A stretch of 64,000 bases of DNA. Origin: Carettochelys insculpta. Lineage: Eukaryota; Chordata; Testudines; Carettochelyidae. Positions within the stretch are counted from its first letter, which is position 1. Each line of letters begins with the position of its first letter. A program made the translations under genes and the position numbers. Positions 44,943 through 55,493 of the stretch are shown one piece after another. The stretch covers positions 156,389,001-156,453,000 of the forward strand of contig NC_134137.1 in NCBI RefSeq assembly GCF_033958435.1. Reading direction: 5' to 3'. The notes beneath the pieces are model-generated. The model was given only the letters and a program-made list of their open reading frames with translations, was not told the origin of the DNA and made no database searches.

Positions 44943-47105
44943 TCAGCAAGGGTGAGGCCTACTACCAGCAGTTGATCTGGAGGTGTGAACACCAAGGGAG
45001 GGGAAGCTGCTTTTGTACTTAGCCAGCCATTCACAGTCTTTGTTTAAGCCTGAGCTGAGGGCGTCGGATTTGCAGATGAATTGTAGCTCAGCAATTTCTC
45101 TTTGGAGTCTGGTCCTGAAATTTTTTTGCTGTAGGATAGCTACTTTTAAGTCTGCTACTGTGTGGCCTGGGAGATTGAAGTGTTCTCCTACGGGTTTTTG
45201 TAAATTGCCATTTCTGATATCTGATTTGTGTGTGTTTATTCTTTTACGTAGAGACTGTTCAGTTTGTCCGATGTATATAGCAGAGGGGCATTGCTGGCAC
45301 ATGATGGCATAAATTATATTGGTAGATGTGCAGCTGAATGAACCCACGATGGTGTGGCTGATCGTGTTAGGTCCTGTAACGGTGTTGCTGGTGTAGATAT
45401 GTGGGCAGACCTGGCAACGAGGTTTGTTGCATGGACAGGTCCCTGAGTTAGAGTGACTGTGGTGCGGTGTATAGTTGCTGGTTAGGATTTGCTTCAGGTT
45501 GGCAGGTTGTCTGTGGGCAAGGACTGGTCTGCCTCCCAAGGCCTGTGAAAGTGGGGGATCATTGTCCAGGATGGGTTGTAAATCCCTGATGATGCGCTGT
45601 AGAGGTTTTAACTGAGGGCTGTAGGTGATGGCTAGTGGTGTTCTGTTGGTTTCTCTCTTGGGCTTGTCCTGTGGTAAGAGGCTTCGTGGCACACGTCTGG
45701 CTCTGTTGATCTGTTTTTTCACTTCCTCGGGTGGGTATTGCAGTTTCAAGAATGCTTGGTAGAGATCCTGTAGGTGTTTGTCTCTGTTGGAGGGGTTGGA
45801 GCAAATGCAGTTATATCTTCGTGCTTGGCTGTAGACAATGGATCGTGTGGTGTGTCTGGGATGGAAGCTGGAGGCATGAAGGTAGGCGTAGCGGTCAGTG
45901 GGTTTACGGTACAGGGTGGTATTGATGTGGCCATCGTGTATTAGCACCGTGGTGTCCAGGAAGTAGATCTCCTGTGTGGACTGTTCCAGGCTGAGTTTGA
46001 TGTTGGGGTGAAATTTGTTGAAGTCCCAGTGGAATTCCTCTAGAGTCTCCTTCCCACGGGTCCAGATGATGAAGATGTCATCAGTGTAGCGTAAGTAGAG
46101 ACGGGGTGTTAGTGGACGAGAGCTAAGGAAGTGCTGTTCCAGGTCAGCCATGAAAATATTGGCATATTGAGGGGCCATGCAGGTACCCGTAGCTGTGCCG
46201 CTGATTTGAAGGTACATATCGTCACCAAATCTGAAATAGTTGTGTGTGAGGATAAAGTTACAGAGCTCAGTCATCAGATGTGCTGTAACATCATCAGGGA
46301 TACTGTTCCGGACAGCATTTATTCCATCTTTGTGTGGGATGTTGGTACAGAGAGCCTCTACATCCATGGTGGCTAGGATAGTGTTTTCTGGTAGATTGTC
46401 AATGTATTGCAGTTTTCTCAGGAAGTCAGTGGTGTCTCGGAGATAGCTGGGAGTGCTGGTGGCATAGGGTCTGAGGAGAGAGTCCACATAACCAGACAGT
46501 CCTTCAGTGAGAGTGCCAATGCCCAAGATGATGGGGCGTCCAGGATTTCCAGGTTTCTGGATCTTGGGTAGTAGGTAGAATAGCCCCGGATGGGGCTCTA
46601 GAGGTGTGTTGGTATAAATCTGTTCTTGTGCTTGTGTAGGGAGTGTCCTGAGCAGATGGTGTAGTTTCTTAGTGTATTCCTCGGTGCGATCTGAGGAAAG
46701 TAGCCTGTAAAATCTGGTATTGGAGAGTTGTCTGGAAGCCTCCTTCTGGTAGTCAAACCTGTTCGTGATGACAGTAGCTCCTCCTTTATCTGCCTCTTTG
46801 ATTATAATGTCAGGGTTGTTTCTGAGGCTGTGGATGGCATTGCGTTCCGCATGACTGAGGTTGTGAGGCAAACGATGCTGTTTCTCCACAATTTCTGCCT
46901 GTGTGCGTCGGCGGAAGCATTCTATATATAGGTCCAGACTGTTATTTCTACCCTTAGAAGGAGTCCACCTGGAGTTATTCTTCTTGTGCTGCTGGGAGGG
47001 TGTCTGTGTAACGGTGTGCTGGTCAGTGTTGTGTTGAAAGTATTCTTTGAGTCTGCGATGGCGAAAGTAGGCTCCGACAGAAACCCCTCCAACAGAGACA
47101 AACAC
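44943..47105 (-). CDS. Penelope-like reverse transcriptase with GIY-YIG endonuclease
   Basis: A 720-codon open frame. From the N-terminus: the DKG motif of Penelope-like RTs (106-108), RT motif A TMDVEALCTNI (Asp 248), motif B GTATGTCMAPQYANIFM (303-319), motif C YTDD (340-343), a linker with paired cysteines CPC…CQVC (557-567), and the GIY-YIG nuclease: IIYAIMCQQ…AIYIGQT (597-615), an Arg-rich helix, and EHF (641-643). The enzyme copies element RNA primed at a nicked target. The first codons are junction-derived, so the true N-terminus is lost. Motif A has Cys where Tyr is usual, and motif B has a Cys near its Arg position; activity is doubtful despite the lack of stops. Confidence 0.9.
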   Translation of the reverse strand: MFVSVGGVSVGAYFRHRRLKEYFQHNTDQHTVTQTPSQQHKKNNSRWTPSKGRNNSLDLYIECFRRRTQAEIVEKQHRLPHNLSHAERNAIHSLRNNPDIIIKEADKGGATVITNRFDYQKEASRQLSNTRFYRLLSSDRTEEYTKKLHHLLRTLPTQAQEQIYTNTPLEPHPGLFYLLPKIQKPGNPGRPIILGIGTLTEGLSGYVDSLLRPYATSTPSYLRDTTDFLRKLQYIDNLPENTILATMDVEALCTNIPHKDGINAVRNSIPDDVTAHLMTELCNFILTHNYFRFGDDMYLQISGTATGTCMAPQYANIFMADLEQHFLSSRPLTPRLYLRYTDDIFIIWTRGKETLEEFHWDFNKFHPNIKLSLEQSTQEIYFLDTTVLIHDGHINTTLYRKPTDRYAYLHASSFHPRHTTRSIVYSQARRYNCICSNPSNRDKHLQDLYQAFLKLQYPPEEVKKQINRARRVPRSLLPQDKPKRETNRTPLAITYSPQLKPLQRIIRDLQPILDNDPPLSQALGGRPVLAHRQPANLKQILTSNYTPHHSHSNSGTCPCNKPRCQVCPHIYTSNTVTGPNTISHTIVGSFSCTSTNIIYAIMCQQCPSAIYIGQTEQSLRKRINTHKSDIRNGNLQKPVGEHFNLPGHTVADLKVAILQQKNFRTRLQREIAELQFICKSDALSSGLNKDCEWLAKYKSSFPSLGVHTSRSTAGSRPHPC

Positions 47106-47936
47106 CTACAGGATCTCTACCAAGCATTCTTGAAACTGCCATACCCACCTGAGGAAGTGAAAAAACAGATCAACAGAGCCAGACGTGTGCCACAAATCCT
47201 CTTGCTACAGGACAAACCCAAGAGAGAAACCAACAGAACACCACTAGCCATCACCAACAGTCCTCAGCTAAAACCTCTACAGCACATCATCAGGGATTTA
47301 CAACCCATCCTGGACAATGATCCCCTACTTTCACAGGCCTTGGGAGGCAGACCAGTCCTTGCCCACAGGCACCCTGCCAACCTGAAGCAAATCCTAACCA
47401 GCAACTACACACGGCACCACAGTCACTCTAACTCAGGGACCTGTCCATGCAACAAACCTCGTTGCCAGGTCTGCCCACATATCTACACCAGCAACACCGT
47501 TACAGGACCTAACAAGATCAGCCACACCATCGTGGGTTCATTCAGCTGCACATCTACCAATATAATTTATGCCATCATGTGCCAGCAATGCCCCTCTGCT
47601 ATATACATCGGACAAACTGGACAGTCTCTATGTAAAAGAATAAACGCACACAAATCAGATATCAGAAATGGCCATATACAAAAACCCGTAGGAGAACACT
47701 TCAATCTCCCAGGCCACACAGTAGCAGACTTAAAAGTAGCTATCCTACAGCAAAAAAATTTCAGGACCAGACTCCAAAGAGAAATTGCTGAGCTACAATT
47801 CATCTGCAAATCCGACGCCCTCAGCTCAGGCTTAAACAAAGACTGTGAATGGCTGGCTAAGTACAAAAGCAGCTTCCCCTCCCTTGGTGTTCACACCTCC
47901 AGATCAACTGCTGGTAGTAGGCCTCACCCTTGCTGA
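47080..47936 (+). pseudogene. Second, 5'-truncated copy of the same Penelope-like ORF
   Basis: From NPSNRDKHLQDLYQAFLKLP to the stop, the frame matches residues about 437-720 of the minus-strand copy with roughly 95% identity by eye (differences include RS/QI, P/L, Y/N, T/K, E/G and R/C). It keeps the cysteine linker and the whole GIY-YIG domain but no RT core. The open frame continues upstream to 46986 only by reading through antisense sequence of the other copy. Confidence 0.9.
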
Positions 47937-48111
47937 CTGAGCTAACCTTGTTATCTCCACCCTTGCTCTGGCTTATTTATACCTGGCCCTGCAGATTTCC
48001 AAGACCAGCATCTGATGAAGTGAGTCTGTGCTCACGAAAGCTCATGCTCAAAACTTTTCTGTTAGTCTATAAGGTGCCACAGGACCCTTCATTGCTGGTA
48101 CAGGCTAGCTT

Positions 48112-48793
48112 ATATCTTCTTGGACAACTCTCCATATTCTTTGCTCTCTTTATACATACATACATATATATAATGTGTGTGTGTGTGTGTGTTTTTTTTA
48201 CACTGAGCAGAGCAATATTAAAGTGGATTCATAAAAAATGGAGTTTTTTTTTCTCTTCTGCAATAAAGTCACTCCATTGAATGGAATGAAAGGAAGAGAA
48301 AGGGAGGTCTTAAGACAATGGAATGGATGGAGACAATGATGGCAGCTTAAGAGAAGAGGCAGGACAGACAGAGAAGGAAAGGATGAGCATGTAGACAATT
48401 TTGGGGTTACTTTTTAGAAAAAAGGAGGTGGTAAAATTGTATGCGAGATAAATTTCCTAATTTTTGTTGTCTTTATTGAAAACAGCCTCATTTTTATTTT
48501 TGTTTTGTGGTGTAAAATTGAGAAAATAAAACTTACAAAATTGGAAAGGGAGGGCATAAAAGATAAGAACTCCAGTAGAGAAAAGAGTAACAGAGTAAAA
48601 GACCAATATCAGTCATAAAAAAGAAGGAAACATTAATAAATATTGCAAGTCCATAGTAACTGATATATAAGAATTTCAAAGCACTTTAAAATATTAATAA
48701 ACACTCAACTCCCATGTGAAATAGGTGTGGGATGTTTTATTATAGAAATCAAAACTGCTCAATTTTATTGAATAACACGTACATCTGTTTCAG
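48112..48793. other. CXorf58 intron 2 end, no clear feature
   Basis: A (TG)n run at about 48173-48191 and AT-rich sequence leading to the exon 3 acceptor. Confidence 0.5.
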
Positions 48794-48888
48794 GAGCATT
48801 GCATTACATATGAGATTGTGAGGAGAGTGAATCCCTTAGAGGCTGAACTTATAAAAGACCCTAGTATGCAGTGTAAAGTCAGATTCAG
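48794..48888 (+). CDS. CXorf58: CXorf58 orthologue, exon 3
   Basis: A 95-bp exon with acceptor CTGTTTCAG and donor AG|GTAAAG. It reads EHCITYEIVRRVNPLEAELI followed by KDPSMQCKVRF and two bases of an Arg codon. Human CXorf58 has E..VT.EIL..V.PLEA.LIKDP.MQCK.RFR at this place, so order and spacing match. It is too short to stand out as a reading frame and was found by homology and splice signals. It lies about 700 bp beyond the Penelope-like composite. Confidence 0.93.
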
Positions 48889-49170
48889 GTAAAGTAGGCA
48901 TTTTTATTTATTTCAATCCAGCATATATGATGACTTTTTCTCAAGTCAACCAAAAAGTGCTATAAATTGTTTTTATTATAGTTGACAAAGCATGTTGTTT
49001 TTCAAACAAATGCCTTCAGAGTCAATATTTCTCATGTGTTTTTACTTCACAGGTGAATATTTTTGGAAAGTTTGATAGGTTGTACTTGTTCATCTTAAAG
49101 TCACTGAAGCATAGGGTAGGGAAAATAATTTTTGTTTGCTTTTTAGGAATGATTTTAGTTTTGCAATATA

Positions 49171-49552
49171 GTAGAATTTCAGAATTACCAACGTCTCAGG
49201 AATGGAGGGTGTTCATAACTTGAATATTCATAACTCTATACAAACATAATTATTGTTCTTTCAAAAATATATCAATGATTAACACTGACTTAATAGAGCT
49301 TTGAAATTAGCATGCAGAAGAAAAATGCTGCTTTTAATCACCTTACTTTAAATGGAACAAACACAGAAGAAGTTTCCTTACTTTATCAAATCTTTTTTTA
49401 AACTTTCCCTTCACATTTTTAGTAGTTTATGTTTAAAGACAGTACTGTGTTGTATTTTTTTGTCTTTGATTTGCATACTTTCAGTTCCAAATAAGTTGTG
49501 GGGTTGACTGGTAAATTTGTTACTTTGGTGTTCATAATTCTGAGGTTCTACT
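49171..49552 (+). mobile_element. Mariner-like MITE with TA target duplication
   Basis: Starts GTAGAATTTCAGAATTACC and ends with the inverse GTGTTCATAATTCTGAGGTTCTAC. TA stands on both sides (49169-49170, 49553-49554). Interior landmarks GATTAACACTGACTTAATAG, AGAAAAATGCTGCTTTTAA and TTAGTAGTTTATGTTTAA are shared with the copy at 37018-37310. No transposase. Confidence 0.8.
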
Positions 49553-49989
49553 ATGATTGTTTTTCTTGTTTTCTAAAACTGGAAATTTTTTATTTATGAT
49601 GATTAGTTTTTCAACAGACAGATAAATAGTCTTATTTATAGTTGACATATTTCAGATACTTTTATTACACACCATAAACTACATTTTCTTTTTAAAAATG
49701 CATATTTCTAGGGACTTGGATTTTATCTAGACTTAATGCTTAATATATTCCCAAAGAAATTTAATGCAGAAATAAAATTATCTACAGAACTGTGCTTTAC
49801 ATGCCATTCATTATTTTTGCTATTTTTTCTCTTTTACAATACACTAAGGTATAGCTCTCCAGATGTAAATATATGGTGTTATTTTTAGATGTGAAATGCA
49901 AATACCCATGAATACTCAGACTTGTTTTTTACATTTAAATAAGATTTTTAAATGAATTCTGCTGTTTTGTCATTTTTAAACGGTGACAG

Positions 49990-50410
49990 CTCTTCAATTA
50001 TTTTATTCCATTTTGGTGGGGATTAAGATCCCATTCCTTCAATTTAGAAGTCAAAAAGGGATCCTGGTGGCTCAGGTCAGAACAGATGACTGGGCTACTA
50101 AAAGTCCAGTTGGCCATAGCAGGGCAGGCAGGCTGTATGCTAGGAACTGCAGCCCATGGGAGCTGTAGGGATGGTGGCACCTGCAGGCAGGGCCAGCACA
50201 GGGAGGCTGCTAGCTGCTCTTCTGCCAAGGAGCCAGGAGGACATGTCACTGCTTCCTGGGAGCACCTGAGCTCAGCACTGCCCAGAACCTGCACTCTCTC
50301 TTGTACTTTTGCTCCAGGGTAGAGCCCCCTTCCACGTACCAGACCCTTCATCCCTGGAGTTAGAAGGTTGGCAACCTGAGGTCTTGACCCTGTGTTGGAA
50401 AATGCTGGAT
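49990..50410. mobile_element. hAT-like non-autonomous repeat
   Basis: ACTAAAAGTCCAGTTGGCC, GAACTGCAGCCCATGGGAGC and GAGCCAGGAGGACATGTCAC occur in the order known from a common turtle hAT family; the right edge has AAGGTTGGCAACCTG. Family from memory. Confidence 0.5.
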
Positions 50411-51451
50411 CTGAGGCAAGACTTTATAATTTTAATAATAAAATTCTTTCCAAGCTTCCCAAATTTTGTTCTATTCAATTGGAGAAGAATTTATCAAGGC
50501 CAGCTTTAGGTTCCTAAATCCTCATTTAGCAACTTAAACGAGTGACCTGATTTTCAAAAGTTCTGAACCCCCTGCAGCTTCCATGTGTGTCACTGAGATA
50601 CGTGAAAGTAGATTTAGGGAGCTAACTTTAGTCCTTTAAAAAACAAAACAAAATACGTTGGACTTTTGCCTTTGACATAGCAGCTATTTATATTTAGTAC
50701 AATTGGACAAATTCTGTTTATTTTGACAACAATTGTCCCTGTTAGTAGTTTGGAGGGAATTTTAGGAATAATTTTTAACATATTAGTCTGTTTTAGCTTT
50801 ATCTAAAGAACTGAACACAGTTAATGCATGTTTTAAAAAACACACTGGGGTCATTCTCTCTTCATAAAATACATACATGACCATATATGTTCACCCATTA
50901 GGTCGCCTCATGGGTTTGGGTTGAGATACCATGTTTTTGTATTTCCATGCTGTGTAAAGTGTAGGGTTGTGTCTTTTAATGTTTACCATAACATCATACT
51001 TCGTAGCCTTTCAATTATTTTCCCTAAAAGCTTATCTGTCAAATTCTCCCCCTCCTCTTAAATTACGTGTGTGTGTGTGTGTGTGTGTGTGTACACACAA
51101 AGAGAGAGTGAGAGAGCCAACCTTTCCTACAGCCTAACATGTTTTGTCTTTGTTTATATTAATATAGGTAAATTCAGGTCTGAGTTTCCCCAGCATAACC
51201 TAGGATGCTGGAGGCTCCAGTTCACCTTGAGGGAGGTACAGTGGTGCGGGTCACGACAGCAACTATGTGCTGGCAACCATGTTTAAATTATATAAGTTGG
51301 TTTTGGTTGTTATCCTTAGGTTTTTTAGAGGATGGTTGGAAGTCTTAAGTATCAGTGGTTTTTAACTAAGAGTTTATCCCTTCCAGTTTAAACAATAAGG
51401 AACTAGTTCTTTATAGTCTAAGATAGTTAACTTTGTTCCTTGTTTCTTTAG
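50411..51451. other. CXorf58 intron 3, no clear feature
   Basis: AT-rich with a (GT)n microsatellite at 51067-51092. Nothing else recognised before the exon 4 acceptor. Confidence 0.5.
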
Positions 51452-51563
51452 ATTTGCTGGTCATAAGTTTCCGCCTTTCATTGTATTTAAGATTTTCCGT
51501 CACACTGGAGGCCAAGGCAGCAAGTACATCAGTGGAAAAAGAATAATAAGTCCAGCAAGTGAG
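51452..51563 (+). CDS. CXorf58: CXorf58 orthologue, exon 4
   Basis: The 112-bp exon starts after TGTTTCTTTAG, completes the split Arg, and reads FAGHKFPPFIVFKIFRHTGG then QGSKYISGKRIISPASE before GAG|GTGATT. The block FPPFIVFKIF.HT.G.G.KY.SGK is the best conserved part of CXorf58 and matches almost residue for residue. The intron downstream (51564-55361) contains the nested MITEs and the duplicated intronic fragment. Confidence 0.95.
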
Positions 51564-51892
51564 GTGATTTACTAGATGTTTATATGTAATCATGGTCTCT
51601 TCACTTATTACATTTAATCTGGATGTCTCCCTTTGTCTCAGCTTTATTTTGTAAAATCCTATAACATCTTTATCCTCAGTCACATACATTTCCAGTTCTA
51701 ACAAGTAGTTGCTTCATTCATTAAACAAGATGACTTTTGTTAGCAAAGTAATAATTAGTCTTTAAGCAAAGTAGATAAAAACTTTTTGTACCTCTAATTC
51801 CATATTCTCTATTTAGATTAATTTATTTCCAGGAAATTTAGTCACCATAGGCCCTCTTCTGTATAACTGACTTACTTTAAAATAAGTTTTTT

Positions 51893-52112
51893 TGTGATTC
51901 AGTTCTGTCTTTATTTAAAATGATGCTAAGAGTAAATTTTAGGCCTTAAATTAGTTATGTCAAAAGATTTGTTTTTATAAATTTGCATGAACAAAATTCC
52001 TTGAACCATGTTTTTAGACAGGTTATCATTGGAGTGAGGATGTGGTTAAAAACAAAACCTCAATTTTCAATACACTGAACAATAAGTTCTCTGCATAAGT
52101 GCCTATAAAGAT
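51893..52112 (+). repeat. Intronic donor segment duplicated at 53262-53489
   Basis: About 220 bp starting GTGATTCAGTTCTGTCTTTA and ending GTGCCTATAAAGATAA recur with roughly 90% identity 1.4 kb downstream inside a MITE. The flanks differ, so this copy is the source. Confidence 0.85.
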
Positions 52113-52845
52113 AAACTGTGCATCTTTAGATTTTTGGGGTGTGGATTGTCTTTCTGCTCTGCATTTGAAAATTGCTTAGCACAGTGGACTTCTGGTCCAC
52201 AATGGTATTACGGTAATATAAATAATACCAGAGTTTTTCTTCTTCAACCATTCAAACACTTCTATACTCTAGTGTTTGTTATTCCTGTAATATAAGAAGC
52301 AAAATATATTTTGGATCAAAACAAGTAGACTTCTGAAGCAATATTTTGCTAAATGTTGGTTTTAAAGTTGGATTTCTGAATGCACATTCCCCCCTTTAAA
52401 ATGGCCTATTCCTTGTCTTGTCTTGAATAAAGAAGGTTTCAAACCTATACCAGGTACATTAAACATTTTTCATTCAGGGCACTAAATCCTTTAATTGTAG
52501 GAGAATCATAACGTGAAGAATGCTTCAATAATCTTCACCTATTCTCTCACCCCTTTCTTCTGTTTCCTTGGAGAGTCATGCTAAAATATTTTGTATCTGA
52601 GGCATTTATTTAGATTTTGTCTTGTGTTGCTCAATTAACTCCTTCACTGTTTCATTCTTCTTATATATTCAGTAATATCAGATCCTGCAGAAAAGAAGTA
52701 GCTAAGATGTCAAAAAGGCAGCTAGTAGAAGAATGCAGACGAGAACCATACAGATTTGCCATGTATCTGCCAAACCTTTGAGAAGTATGTCGTGCATGAC
52801 AAATTCTTCAGAGAGATTTGACAGGTCTGCTGCAACTGGTTAAAC
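52113..52845. other. CXorf58 intron 4, unassigned
   Basis: AT-rich. A short open stretch at 52690-52780 (with SKRQLVEECRRE) has no splice sites in phase with CXorf58 and no family I can name. Confidence 0.35.
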
Positions 52846-52852
52846 TGTATGA

Positions 52853-53124
52853 CTATGTCTAGATTGCCGAGAGTTGTCAGCAAAAGATATGCAAAATGCG
52901 CAACACATTTGCGTATCTCCTGCCGACATTTCTGTAGGGAGAGGCTTTCCTGACATTAGATCTGTCCACCTGGGGCCAAATGTCAGGAAAACCTCATCTG
53001 CCAACATATCTCTTCTTCCCCATGGAACGCGGAAGACCGGGATCTCAGCAGAAGGCTCCCAAAGTGGCAGACTTCTGTCAAGAGACGTCTGGTCTCCCAA
53101 CAGAACCCTGCAATCTAGACATAG
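52853..53124. mobile_element. MITE with CTATGTCTAGATTGC termini, interrupted by a second MITE
   Basis: Left end CTATGTCTAGATTGC (52853-52867); right end GCAATCTAGACATA ends at 53123, and its last base G is found at 53660 after the nested element. TGTATGA precedes the left end (52846-52852) and follows the restored right end (53661-53667), a 7-bp target duplication. Interior blocks are palindromic. Confidence 0.75.
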
Positions 53125-53656
53125 GGCTTGTCTACACTACCACCTTGCTTTGAAGGAAGGATGGTAATTAGGGTGTTGGGAGTTTACTAATGAAGTGCTG
53201 CCGTGCATAGGTAGCACTTCATTAAGCAAATTCCCCCCCACAACAACTTCAAAGTACCAATATGTGTGATTCAGTTCTGCCTTTATTTAAAATGACACTA
53301 AAACTTAATTTTAGGCCCTTAAAATTAGTTATGTCAAAAGATTTGTTTTTATAAATTTGCTGAACAAAATTCCTTGAACCATGTTTTTTGGCAGGTTATC
53401 ATTGGAATGAGGATGTGGTTAAAAGCAAAACCTCAATTTTCAATACACTGAACAATAAGTTCTCTGCATAAGTGCCTATAAAGATAATGCAGCTAGACAT
53501 GTGCCAGTACTTTGAAGTTTAAAACTTCGAAATTGCCACGTGGGGGGAATTTGCTTAATGAAGTGCTGCCTGTGCATGGCAGCTCTTCATTAGTGAACGC
53601 CCAACACCCTAATTACCATCCTTCCTTCAAAGGAAGGTGGTAGTGTAGACAAGCCC
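53124..53656. mobile_element. Harbinger-like fold-back MITE carrying a captured intron fragment
   Basis: Termini GGGCTTGTCTACACTACCAC and its exact inverse. ATA flanks both sides (53121-53123, 53657-53659). The two arms (about 53124-53261 and 53490-53656) are inverted repeats, both containing AATGAAGTGCTGCC and CTTCAAAGTAC. The centre (53262-53489) is not palindromic and matches 51893-52112. Confidence 0.85.
53262..53489 (+). repeat. Captured copy of intron sequence inside the MITE
   Basis: Matches 51893-52112 nearly throughout (shared strings include TTATGTCAAAAGATTTGTTT and ACACTGAACAATAAGTTCTC), in the same orientation. Small indels and substitutions give roughly 90% identity. Confidence 0.85.
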
Positions 53657-53667
53657 ATAGTGTATGA

Positions 53668-55361
53668 AAGAGTGGTAAAATAATATAATGTTATTGACTT
53701 ATTCGGTCATTGATGAATATAATATTCTTTTTGTGAATTGAAGGGAGTTGGCAGCTTTGCATGAAAGAATTTTTCTGGCGTTTGTATTTCACTTTTGTAT
53801 GTAATTCTTTTTCAATTATTCTCAATTGCATTATCTTTGGCTCCTGTGGATGCAGTTTCACAGCGCTATTACAAAAGAAAAATTGGCGGTGACCATTAGC
53901 CCATATAATTATTTTTTATTTATCATAATTTTACCTTTCTTATAATATCTTTAATACCAAGGAATCCTATTAATTATAGATACACACCATTGAAATACAA
54001 ACATTTCTGTATGAGAGGGCAATAGCAAATTGGTACTCTATTGTAAGAGGAGACAGACATTTTAGTTGGACAGTCGAAAGTCCCTTCAACAGTATTCTTC
54101 CTATGCAACTGCTTGGAAGCAACTTCAAGTGTTACCTGCGTCTGGGAAGGAGAGGGGCTAAAGAAGGACACAGTCCTATTCTACATGGCCTACTTACTCA
54201 TCTTTGACACAATTGTGCAGAGACAACTGTACAATCAGTTAGTCACATAGCAAATGAGAAAATACTGTCAACAGACACACTATAATGTCACCTGAATGTT
54301 AGAAGTTCACTAAAGAAAGGAATATTTTAAGTTTTTAAAAAATAAAACCCACAATGTTGTACATGCACAAAGTCATGCAAAGTGAAGTCAAAATTTATAT
54401 TTATGTGAATGACCTGGGATACGCTCCATATTAAAATGCTAGCGTCTACTCCAAAGTACTATTGTGTAAAAGCTGTTTGAAAAAGTTTTCAGAATTTAGA
54501 AGAATCAATGTTTTACATTGGCAATGTTTAGGTATATATTCAAAGGACTGGATCCTTATCTGATATGTGAGCTCCATTGATTTCAATAATACTGTGGCAA
54601 CTTATACAATTTGAGGATGTGGACTATATCAGTCCTTCTGAATCAGTTCTAAGCAGAGACTCAGACTTAAACAAAAACAACCAGACCTGACAGCTGAATG
54701 TTTTCAAAAAATTGTAAACATCTGAAGACCTTAACTGCAATCCTTGTTATCTACTCTAGCAATAAATTTGTCAGAGGGGCGAGGGAAGGAAACAAACTGT
54801 CACTATGAAATCTCATACAAATGAAATAAGTATTAAAGGCTGATAATTAACTTTACATTTTTAATCTAAAAGGCAAATCCTGGATTAGTTACTTGATGCA
54901 TCTGGGGAAGCCGGCTATTTCACTAAACATTTTCAAATTTGTAACTGAATTGTTTCACCACTATGCTAAGCACTATTTTCTCGCTCTTTACTTGTATTCT
55001 ATTTATTGTCTCTTGTCTTATAATTAAATTTAAAGTTTTCTGGGGCAGGGACACTCTGTTTGTACAGTACCTAGGACAATGGCATTCTTGGTCCATAAAT
55101 ACTTTTAGGTGGTACAACTGTATAAATAATAGTATTAATTATGCAGAGTTAGTGGACAATCCATGTCCAATCACTGTGAACTTTCTGTGTACTAATTAGA
55201 ATGCCTTTGTTTGTTTGTTTATTTATTTATTTATTATTGAGTACTGGGATTTCAGGAGCATTTTAAGACTTTACCCTGGGTGGAAGCATGAAGACTCCAG
55301 AAATTGTGTGTGTGTGTGTTTTTGGATTTTAGCTACAGTATGTTTTCTGGGGGTTTTTTAG
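53668..55361. other. CXorf58 intron 4, no feature recognised
   Basis: AT-rich; a TTTG/TTTA run at about 55205-55236. Nothing else supported before exon 5. Confidence 0.45.
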
Positions 55362-55493
55362 GCAGCAGTTGATGCTTGCAAGTTGATGGGACATCGGAAA
55401 TATTATGATCAAATGATACAGGATGAACTTCAGTACCAAAATCACAAAATAATAGATGAAATAGATGTTGCTACAGTAAAAGATTACATGCAA
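55362..55493 (+). CDS. CXorf58: CXorf58 orthologue, exon 5
   Basis: A 132-bp, phase-0 exon (44 codons) after acceptor TTTTTTAG and before CAA|GTAAGA. It begins AAVDACKLMGHRKYYDQMIQ and ends VATVKDYMQ. The human counterpart has the same AV.DACKLMG.RK start and V.T..DY.Q end. The reading frame stays open past the donor to 55697 but loses similarity exactly at the splice site, which confirms the exon end. Confidence 0.95.

Larger units (their letters stand above)
44737..48099. mobile_element. Large Penelope-like composite: long copy plus inverted truncated copy, one shared target duplication
   Basis: ACAGGCTAGCTT flanks the whole unit (44725-44736 and 48100-48111); the first four bases may belong to the element end, so the duplication is 8-12 bp. 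A minus-strand copy (3' end at 44737, 5' break near 47080) and a plus-strand, 5'-truncated copy (about 47080-48099) meet head to head. About 1 kb at each end is an inverted repeat. This agrees with the pseudo-LTR organisation known for Penelope-like elements. It lies in CXorf58 intron 2. Confidence 0.92.

Noticed and set aside
52680..52795. Possible extra CXorf58 exon (frame with SKRQLVEECRRE)
   Set aside because: No acceptor/donor pair keeps phase 0 between exons 4 and 5, the frame stops early, and human CXorf58 has no matching segment.
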